A stretch of DNA of 7,842 nt from an uncultured Gemmatimonadota bacterium (GTDB taxonomy: Bacteria > Gemmatimonadota > Gemmatimonadetes > Longimicrobiales > Gaopeijiaceae): positions 1 through 7,842 of the forward strand of contig CAKZOQ010000635.1 in NCBI GenBank assembly GCA_937136445.1. The letters run 5' to 3'. Below, piece by piece: positions 1 through 5,054 of this stretch. Each line of letters starts with the position of its first letter. The first letter of the stretch is position 1. Under the pieces are notes generated by a model. That model saw nothing but the letters and a program-made list of their open reading frames with translations, searched no databases and was not told the origin of the DNA. Made by a program: the position numbers and the translations under genes.

Positions 1-50
1 ACCATCACCATCGCCGCCACCAACAGGAGACTCCACCCACACCGGTTCAT
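1..50 (-). CDS. N-terminus of an exported or membrane protein (partial, runs off left edge)
   Basis: Only the first 16 codons lie in the window, reading MNRCGWSLLLVAAMVM. This is a short start with one Arg followed by a hydrophobic stretch, which looks like a signal peptide or first membrane segment. The ATG at 50-48 is preceded by a perfect GGAGG at 60-56 with 5 nt spacing. That makes it a better start than the out-of-frame ATG at 54-52, which lies only one base from the ribosome binding site. It follows the DUF1499 gene by 64 nt on the same strand, so it is probably the next gene of the leftward operon. Nothing can be said about function because the mature protein is outside the window. Confidence 0.55.
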   Translation of the reverse strand, partial: MNRCGWSLLLVAAMVM

Positions 51-55
51 CCATA

Positions 56-60
56 CCTCC
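56..60 (-). promoter_or_regulatory. Strong ribosome binding site of the left-edge gene
   Basis: GGAGG on the minus strand, 5 nt before the ATG at 50. It is the strongest Shine-Dalgarno match in the leftward block and decides the start of the truncated left-edge gene. Confidence 0.6.
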
Positions 61-61
61 G

Positions 62-78
62 CAGCGCAATAGCGCCTG
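62..78 (-). other. Small bulged hairpin just upstream of a ribosome binding site
   Basis: On the minus strand, CAG-g-CGC and GCGCTG can pair as a 6-bp stem with one bulged G and a TATT loop. It lies between the DUF1499 stop and the GGAGG of the next gene. No T-run follows, so it does not look like an intrinsic terminator. It could modulate translation or RNA processing between the two genes, or it could be a chance structure in GC-rich DNA. Confidence 0.25.
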
Positions 79-114
79 TGCATGTGCATGCTCGAGATCA
101 CCGTCGGACACCCC

Positions 115-591
115 TCAGGGCACCGACCACACCACTCCGGATCGTTCCAGCGCACCGCGAAGCTCCGCCACCCGCTCGGCGTTGACCCCCATGTCCGACC
201 GCCCCACCCTGGACGCCGAGCGCACCACCACCTGGCCGTCCATCGCCAGGTGGACCTCCACGTCGTCCACGAAGCGGAAGATGCGCGAGGTCGCCTCCGC
301 CCGAAGGTAGCGGCCTTCCCTCTCCACCACCTCGGTGCGGGGCATGGCCTCCAGAGCCTCGGCGATGGCGTCGAGGGCGGCTTCGGGCCGGTCGGGCCAG
401 TCCTCGGCCAGGACCAGCCCCTGGGTCCCGTCCGGGTGGCGCAGGCCGGTATGCACGCAGTTGGGCGTGTCGGGGCAGGCGGCGAGGGCCTGGGCACCGG
501 ACTCCCCGGTGGGCCCCAGGGCGGCCGGGGGCGCTCCCGAGCACGCGGCCGTCAGGAGGGTCAGGACGAGCACCGGGATCCCCCTCCTCAT
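115..591 (-). CDS. DUF1499 family lipoprotein
   Basis: A 158-aa protein matching the DUF1499 pattern: a CPDTPNC motif at residues 39-45 (two Cys), a central RFVDDVEVHL segment, and the C-terminal signature RSASRVGRSDMGVNAERV. The N-terminus is MRRG followed by a hydrophobic core and Cys17 (LLTAAC), a plausible but imperfect lipobox. It is probably a lipoprotein on the outer side of the inner membrane or in the outer membrane. The biochemical role of DUF1499 is not established to my knowledge. The ATG at 591 overlaps the stop of the sugar aminotransferase gene in an ATGA arrangement and has AGGGGG 5 nt upstream, so translation is probably coupled to that enzyme. The length is normal for the family. 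Family assignment is confident; function is unknown. Confidence 0.85.
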   Translation of the reverse strand: MRRGIPVLVLTLLTAACSGAPPAALGPTGESGAQALAACPDTPNCVHTGLRHPDGTQGLVLAEDWPDRPEAALDAIAEALEAMPRTEVVEREGRYLRAEATSRIFRFVDDVEVHLAMDGQVVVRSASRVGRSDMGVNAERVAELRGALERSGVVWSVP

Positions 592-1673
592 GCCAGCCCC
601 CTGAGCAGCTCGATGAGGGCGTCCCGGTCCGAAGGACCCAGCTCCGGTGTCACCGGGAGGCTCATCATCGTGGCCACGCCCCGCTCCGTCTCCGGAAGCT
701 CCCAGGGCCCGGTGTCGGCGTAGGGCGCCTGCCGGTGGACGGGCACGGGGTAGTGGATCTTCACGTCGAAGCCCTGTGTCCGTAGCGTCTCCAGGATCCG
801 GTCGCGCTCGGGGTGGCGCACCACGTAGGTGGACCAGGCCACCTCGGAGTGCTCCGGCACCGGGATGAGGCGGTAGTGGTCCGCGAGGCCGGCGGTGTAG
901 GCGGCGGCATGGGCCTGACGGGCGGCGATCCAGTCGTCCAGTCGCCGGAGCTTCACCAGGAGCATGGCGGCGTGGAGGGTGTCCAGCCGGGAGTGGTCCG
1001 AGACGAACTCCGTGTGATCCCGGTCCCGCAGCCCGAAGTTCCGGGTGAGGCGCAGCCGCTCCAGCTCCTCGTCATCGTGCACGGTGACGAAGCCGGCGTC
1101 GCCGGGGGCCGAGAGGGTCTTCAGGGGATGGAGCGAGAAGGCCCCCAGCCCGAAGCTGCCCACCGACCGGCCCCGCCAGGTGCTGCCGATGGCCTGGGCG
1201 CAGTCCTCGATGAGCTCCAGCTCGTGCTCCTGGCAGAACGCCACCAACGCGTCCATGTCGCAGACGTGCCCTCCCAGGTGCACGGGGACCACGGCTCGGG
1301 TCTTCGGCGTGAGAGCCTCGGCCAGGCGTGCCGGGTCCAGGAGCATCCGTTCGGGCTCGATGTCCACGAAGACGGGCTCGGCCCCCAGGAGCCGGGCGCC
1401 GTGGGCGGTGGCCAGGAAGGTGTGGGAGGGCATGAGAACCTCGTCCCCCGGCGCGATGCAGCGGAGCCGCATGGCCAGCGTGAGGGCGTCGGTCCCGTTG
1501 GCCACGCCCACCACCCCATGCACCCCGAGCCGCTCCGCCAGGCGTTCCTCCAGCTCCTCCACCTCCGGACCCAGGATGAACCAGCCATGGCGCAGCACCT
1601 CTCGGACCGCCTCCAGGAGCTCCTCCTCCAGGGGCGCGTGCTGAGCGGCCAGGTCCACGTAGGGGACCTTCAT
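588..1673 (-). CDS. DegT/DnrJ/EryC1/StrS-family PLP-dependent sugar aminotransferase
   Basis: A 361-aa fold-type I PLP enzyme of the family that aminates keto groups on nucleotide-linked sugars, usually with glutamate as donor. Visible hallmarks are VDLAAQ near the N-terminus, the GWFILGPEVEELE segment (30-42) and NGTDAL (59-64, phosphate binding). EDCAQA at 156-161 has Asp157 for the pyridine nitrogen. SLHPLKTLSAPGDAG (180-194) carries Lys185 as the Schiff-base lysine. The C-terminal part has SRLDTLHAAMLLVKLRRLD, as expected. It most resembles 3-keto-sugar aminotransferases such as FdtB, QdtB, DesV or EryC1, but the regiochemistry and sugar cannot be fixed by eye. The ATG at 1673 overlaps the TGA of the upstream SDR gene (ATGA), and the family-typical MKVPYVDL follows at once, so the start is secure. 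The frame stays open far upstream, but that part is antisense noise. It probably acts in the cytosol on a keto-sugar nucleotide, perhaps one made by the adjacent SDR enzyme. Confidence 0.92.
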   Translation of the reverse strand: MKVPYVDLAAQHAPLEEELLEAVREVLRHGWFILGPEVEELEERLAERLGVHGVVGVANGTDALTLAMRLRCIAPGDEVLMPSHTFLATAHGARLLGAEPVFVDIEPERMLLDPARLAEALTPKTRAVVPVHLGGHVCDMDALVAFCQEHELELIEDCAQAIGSTWRGRSVGSFGLGAFSLHPLKTLSAPGDAGFVTVHDDEELERLRLTRNFGLRDRDHTEFVSDHSRLDTLHAAMLLVKLRRLDDWIAARQAHAAAYTAGLADHYRLIPVPEHSEVAWSTYVVRHPERDRILETLRTQGFDVKIHYPVPVHRQAPYADTGPWELPETERGVATMMSLPVTPELGPSDRDALIELLRGLA

Positions 1674-2686
1674 GCTCGCCACCGGTCCGGGTGCTCTTTC
1701 ATCCAGCGCACGTTCCGGTACCAGTCCGAGGCCGGATCGGGGTCCTGGGGCTCGGCGTAGCGGGCCTGTAGCTCCTGCACCGCCTCGGCCAGGTCGTGCT
1801 CCGGGGTGAAGCCCAGAACCTCCCGAGCCCGGTCCGCAGAAAGGTGGTAGGAACGGAGGTCGTCGGTGGGCTCGGTACGGATCTCCAGCGAGGGGTCTAC
1901 CTCGTCCCGGATCATCTCGGCGAGGGCCATGACCGAGGCGTTCGCCTGGGAGACGTTGAAGGCCTGGCCATTCACCCGGTCGGGCTCGGCCTCCAGGAGG
2001 AGGCGGTAGAAGCGGGTGAGGTCGCGGAGGTGGATGTTGGGCCGCATCTGGGTGCCCCCGAAGACGCGGATGTAGCCCAGTCGCAGGGCCTGGTCGGTGA
2101 GGAGGTTGATGGTGAGGTCCAGGCGAAGCCGGGGGGAATCCCCGCACACCGTCGCCGAACGCACCGAGACCCCGACGAAGTCGTCGGCCACCAGGTCGTT
2201 GAGGACGGTCTCTCCGTCGGCCTTGCAGCGGGCGTAGAGGGTGATGGGCTCCAGCTCCAGGTCCTCGGTGACGTGGGGGGTGTCCTTGATGCCGTAGACG
2301 CTGGCCGAGGAGGCGTAGAGGAATCGGCCCACGCCGGCCTGTCGGGCCTCGGTCATGACCGCCCGGCACGCCTCGCCGTTGATGCTGCGGGTGACGCCGG
2401 GGTCCAGCTTCGAGGAGGGGTCGTTGGAGATGGCCGCCAGGTGGATCACGGCGTCCACGTCGCCGGCCAGGACCTCGGAGACGGCGTCCCGGTCCCGGAT
2501 GTCGGCCTCCACCAGCGTCAGCTCGGGGTGATCGGCCACGGTCGCCAGCGGACGACGACCGAAGAGGAAGGTGTCCAGGGCGGTCACCCGGTAGCCGGCT
2601 TCCAGGAGCTCGGGAACGAGGACCGCACCGATGTAGCCGGCGCCGCCGGTGACCAGGACGTGTCGGGGAGAGGGGCCGTTCGCCAC
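1670..2686 (-). CDS. NAD-dependent epimerase/dehydratase (extended SDR family)
   Basis: A 338-aa extended short-chain dehydrogenase/reductase. The nucleotide-binding motif TGGAGYIG is at residues 13-20, and an acidic Asp38 at the end of beta-2 suggests NAD(H) rather than NADP(H). The structural HLAA follows at 82-85, YASSASVYG at 124-132 supplies the Ser region, and the catalytic Tyr and Lys are in YARCK (Tyr151, Lys155). The C-terminal substrate domain has RPNIHLRDLTRFY and LGFTPEHDLAEAV, as in nucleotide-sugar epimerases and dehydratases (GalE/WcaG-like). Which reaction it runs (4-epimerisation, 4,6-dehydration or reduction) cannot be read from the sequence. The GTG at 2686 is chosen because AGGAAAGG lies 8 nt upstream and the Rossmann motif follows after 12 residues. 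A GTG at 2722 in the same frame lacks a usable ribosome binding site. It is the first gene of the leftward block and overlaps the aminotransferase gene by 4 bp, consistent with consecutive steps on one sugar nucleotide. Confidence 0.9.
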   Translation of the reverse strand: MANGPSPRHVLVTGGAGYIGAVLVPELLEAGYRVTALDTFLFGRRPLATVADHPELTLVEADIRDRDAVSEVLAGDVDAVIHLAAISNDPSSKLDPGVTRSINGEACRAVMTEARQAGVGRFLYASSASVYGIKDTPHVTEDLELEPITLYARCKADGETVLNDLVADDFVGVSVRSATVCGDSPRLRLDLTINLLTDQALRLGYIRVFGGTQMRPNIHLRDLTRFYRLLLEAEPDRVNGQAFNVSQANASVMALAEMIRDEVDPSLEIRTEPTDDLRSYHLSADRAREVLGFTPEHDLAEAVQELQARYAEPQDPDPASDWYRNVRWMKEHPDRWRA

Positions 2687-2816
2687 GCGCTTCGCCTTTC
2701 CTGAGGGTTGGAATCCCTGCACCTTGTCGGGCAGTGGGGCCGCGGGCGTGCGACCCCCCGTAGATCCTTCCAGTGTACCGAATTCTCCCGCCGGCCCACA
2801 CCATTTCCGGACACCC
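2687..2816. promoter_or_regulatory. Divergent intergenic promoter region
   Basis: This 130-bp spacer separates the heads of the two opposite blocks and is the only obvious non-coding gap, so promoters for both operons are expected here. On the minus strand TACACT (2777-2772) could be a -10 element for the SDR operon, but no convincing -35 hexamer sits 16-18 nt upstream. No clear plus-strand promoter was recognised. The stretch holds no good inverted repeat that I would call an operator. Confidence 0.45.
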
Positions 2817-3482
2817 GTGACCGATCCCGACTTCTGGCCCGAGGCCTTCCTCGTGGACCTGGATGGGGTGCTGGTGCACTCCCACGGCCTTCACGTGCGC
2901 GCCTACGAGCTCGCCTTCGCCCGCCACCGGCTGGTGCTCGACGATGCGGTCCGCGCGCATATCCATGGTGGGGTGGGACGCGATGCGGTGCTGGAGGCCG
3001 CCGGTGTGGAGGGGGACCGGGCGCAGGAGGTCTCGGAGGCCAAGGAGGCCGCCTTCCTGGAGCTGGTGCGCGACGGCGAGCTGGAAGAGGAGCCGGGTGC
3101 CGGCGCCTTCCTGGAGCTCCTTCTCGAGGCCGGCCCTCCTGTGGTGGTGGTCTCCAACAGCGCGACCGCTCAGGAGTGCATGGAGGCCATGGGGTGGGGG
3201 GAGCGGGTGCGGGGCGTGGTGGGTGCCACCGACGTGACCCGCTTGAAGCCCGACCCCGAGCCCTACCGGAGAGGTGCCGGCGTGGCCGGCGCGGCGCCCT
3301 CCCGCTGCTACGCCTTCGAGGACTCGGCCACCGGAGCGGCCTCCGCTCGTGAGGCCGGGTGCTGGGTGGCCGGCGTGGGGCAGGGGGTGGCCCCCGAGCA
3401 GGTGGACCACTGGGCCCCCGACCTGCCGGCGCTGCCTCTGCGTCGATGGCTGGAGCGGCCTGCGGAGCGCGTGGAACGGTGA
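2817..3482 (+). CDS. HAD-superfamily hydrolase, subfamily IA (beta-phosphoglucomutase-like)
   Basis: A 221-aa HAD phosphatase or phosphomutase. Motif I is DLDGVLVHS with nucleophile Asp14 and acid/base Asp16. The alpha-helical cap carries HGGVGRDAVLEAAG (50-63), as in beta-PGM-like proteins. Motif II is VSNS (Ser113), motif III is LKPDPEPY (Lys144), and motif IV is FEDSATG (Glu168, Asp169, Mg2+ ligands). All catalytic residues are present and the length is usual for subfamily IA. Likely substrates are small phosphorylated sugars; mutase and phosphatase activities cannot be told apart. The GTG at 2817 is preferred because it leaves the normal short lead into motif I, although its ribosome binding site is poor. 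The frame is open upstream to an ATG at 2649, but that would overlap the divergent SDR gene. The stop overlaps the next gene's GTG (GTGA), suggesting that this enzyme and the kinase/nucleotidyltransferase fusion work on one pathway. Confidence 0.88.
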   Translation: MTDPDFWPEAFLVDLDGVLVHSHGLHVRAYELAFARHRLVLDDAVRAHIHGGVGRDAVLEAAGVEGDRAQEVSEAKEAAFLELVRDGELEEEPGAGAFLELLLEAGPPVVVVSNSATAQECMEAMGWGERVRGVVGATDVTRLKPDPEPYRRGAGVAGAAPSRCYAFEDSATGAASAREAGCWVAGVGQGVAPEQVDHWAPDLPALPLRRWLERPAERVER

Positions 3483-5044
3483 GCGGCACGACCGGAGGAG
3501 GCGGCGATGCCAAGATCCTCTCCCGGGAGGAGCTGGTCCGACGCCGTGAGGAGCTGCGCGCCGATGGTCGGCGGCTGGTGCAGTGCCACGGCTGCTTCGA
3601 CGTCGTGCACCCGGGCCACATCCGCTACCTGAAGTTCGCCCGGTCGCTCGGAGACATCCTCCTGGTCTCGGTGAGCGCCGACGAGGCGGTGGGGAAGGGG
3701 TACGATCGCCCCTACGTGCCGGAAGAGCTGCGGCTGGAGAACCTCGCTGCGCTGGAGTTCGTGGATCTGGTGACGCTGGCGGGGGAGTCCTGGGGCGGGC
3801 CTGTCCTGGAGGCGGTGCAGCCCGACGTCTACGTGAAGGGCCGGGAGTACGAATACCGCGACGACCCCCGTTTCGCCCGGGAGAAGGCCCTGGTGGAGGG
3901 CTACGGCGGCGAGGTGGTCTTCGGCTCCGGCGACGTCGTCTTCTCCTCCACCGAGATCATCGAGCGCCGGGGTGAGACGCTGGGGCTCGGGGACGAGCAG
4001 GTGGCCTCGTACTGCCGCCGCTACGGGATCGACTTGCCGAGGCTCCGGGGCATCCTCGACGAGGTGGCGGGTCTCCATGTCCTCCTGGTGGGCGATCCCA
4101 TCCTGGACCGGTACGTCTTCTGTGAGAGCGCTTCGGTGGCGCAGGAGACGCCCATCCTCTCCGTATCGCCCTTCGAAGAGGTGGAGTACGTCGGCGGCGT
4201 CGCGGCCATCGCCTCCCAGATGGCCGCGCTGGGTGCCCAGGTCACCCTCCTCACCACCGAGTCCCGGGACCCGGAATACGACCGCTACACGGCCATGCTG
4301 GAGGACCAGGGTGTGGCGGTGCGGGCGGTCCCTGCCGGGGAACGGCCCCTCTTCCGGAAGACCCGCTACGTGGTGGGCGAGCAGAAGCTCCTCAAGGTGA
4401 ACGAGGGCCCCCCGACCCCCGTCTCTCTCCGCGTCACCGAGCGGCTGGAGGGTCTTCTCGAGGAAGAGCTCCCACGCCACGACGCCGTGGTCGCCACGGA
4501 CTTCGGCTATGGGCTGTTCGGCACCCAGCTCACGAAGGCCGTGGCCCGCGTGAGCCAGGAGCAGGGCAAGCCCTACTTCGCCGACGTGAGTACCGCCGGC
4601 CAGGCCCACCTCCTGAAGTTCTCCCGGCCCCGACTGGCCACGCCCACGGAGAGTGAGCTCCGCTTTGCCCTGGCGGACATGGAGAGCGGGCTGGTGGTGG
4701 TGGCGAAGGGCTACCTGGACCGGAGCGAGGCCGACGAGGTGGTGGTCACGCTGGGACGCCGGGGGTGCATCTCCTTCTCCCGTGCCGACGCCGACGCGAC
4801 GGATCAGCGCCTCCGAGCCGCCTACCTGCCGGCGCTGGGGCGCATCACCGTGGATTCGGTGGGCGCCGGGGACCTCTTCCTCTCGGGGGTGGCGCTGGCG
4901 ACGCTGGTGGACACGCCCACCCCGGTGGCGGCCTACCTGGGTTCGGCGCTGGCGACGCTGGGAGTGACCCGCATGGGGAACCTGGTCTCGGACCTCCCGC
5001 GGGTGGTCTCCTTCCTGGAGCGGCGAGGCGAGCTCCGTCCATGA
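3479..5044 (+). CDS. Bifunctional nucleotidyltransferase / PfkB-family sugar kinase (HldE-like domains in reversed order)
   Basis: A 521-aa fusion of two sugar-activation domains. Residues 33-165 form a cytidylyltransferase-like domain. It has CHGCFDVVHPGHIRYL (36-51, the HxGH signature His44/His47), VYVKGREY (117-124) and FSSTEII (155-161, the ISSTxII-like motif). Residues about 199-517 form a PfkB/ribokinase-type kinase. It has VGDPILDRY (204-212), VGGVAAIASQMAALGA (from 238), ATPTESEL, and the ATP-site motif VDSVGAGD with the likely catalytic base Asp465. In E. coli HldE the kinase is N-terminal and the adenylyltransferase C-terminal; here the order is swapped. By analogy, the protein would phosphorylate a sugar phosphate at C1 and transfer a nucleotide to the sugar-1-phosphate after the second phosphate is removed. 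A HAD enzyme lies directly upstream, overlapping by 4 bp. Typical kinase motifs GGxxN, DYGKG and DPK appear altered, so the substrate may not be heptose 7-phosphate. The GTG at 3479 fits the coupled arrangement; the upstream in-frame starts add only low-complexity sequence read inside the HAD gene. Confidence 0.88.
   Translation: MSGTTGGGGDAKILSREELVRRREELRADGRRLVQCHGCFDVVHPGHIRYLKFARSLGDILLVSVSADEAVGKGYDRPYVPEELRLENLAALEFVDLVTLAGESWGGPVLEAVQPDVYVKGREYEYRDDPRFAREKALVEGYGGEVVFGSGDVVFSSTEIIERRGETLGLGDEQVASYCRRYGIDLPRLRGILDEVAGLHVLLVGDPILDRYVFCESASVAQETPILSVSPFEEVEYVGGVAAIASQMAALGAQVTLLTTESRDPEYDRYTAMLEDQGVAVRAVPAGERPLFRKTRYVVGEQKLLKVNEGPPTPVSLRVTERLEGLLEEELPRHDAVVATDFGYGLFGTQLTKAVARVSQEQGKPYFADVSTAGQAHLLKFSRPRLATPTESELRFALADMESGLVVVAKGYLDRSEADEVVVTLGRRGCISFSRADADATDQRLRAAYLPALGRITVDSVGAGDLFLSGVALATLVDTPTPVAAYLGSALATLGVTRMGNLVSDLPRVVSFLERRGELRP
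4891..4961 (+). repeat. In-frame 17-bp direct repeat within the kinase domain
   Basis: The 17-mer GGCGCTGGCGACGCTGG occurs at 4891-4907 and again at 4945-4961, 54 bp (18 codons) apart and in the same frame, both times encoding ALATL. It probably reflects two similar alanine/leucine helices with the same codon preference. Recombination between the copies would delete 18 codons without a frameshift. Confidence 0.5.
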
Positions 5045-5050
5045 GGAGGG
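5044..5050 (+). promoter_or_regulatory. Strong ribosome binding site overlapping the upstream stop codon
   Basis: AGGAGGG begins on the last base of the kinase gene's TGA stop and lies 4 nt before the GTG at 5055. It fixes the start of the membrane glycosyltransferase and gives it its own strong initiation signal. The other two rightward junctions instead rely on direct start/stop overlap. Confidence 0.7.
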
Positions 5051-5054
5051 CCCG

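Noticed and set aside
813..2704. Two plus-strand open frames of about 300 codons opposite the aminotransferase and SDR genes
   Set aside because: They mirror the real minus-strand genes, are rich in Gly/His/Val/Glu with no recognisable domain, and have no operon context.
2687..2722. Longer SDR start at the GTG at 2722
   Set aside because: It has no correctly spaced ribosome binding site and adds 12 residues not typical before the Rossmann motif. The GTG at 2686 has AGGAAAGG 8 nt upstream.
2649..2816. Extended start of the HAD gene at the ATG at 2649
   Set aside because: It would overlap the coding start of the divergent SDR gene and add 56 non-family residues. The GTG at 2817 leaves the normal lead into DLDGVL.
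1674..3410. Long upstream extension of the aminotransferase frame on the minus strand (940 codons open in total)
   Set aside because: The extension runs through the SDR gene in another frame and then antisense to the HAD gene. Its translation is Arg/Gly/Pro/His-rich with no domain, and the family start MKVPYVDL at 1673 has the ATGA overlap. It is an open frame caused by high GC.
3359..3478. Earlier in-frame starts (3359 or 3446) for the kinase/nucleotidyltransferase fusion
   Set aside because: The added residues are Gly/Ala/Arg low complexity read within the HAD gene in another frame. The GTG at 3479 gives the same 4-bp overlap style as its neighbours.
3479..5044. Naming the fusion hldE/rfaE outright
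   Set aside because: Domain order is reversed and several kinase motifs differ, so orthology and substrate are not secure enough for a gene symbol.
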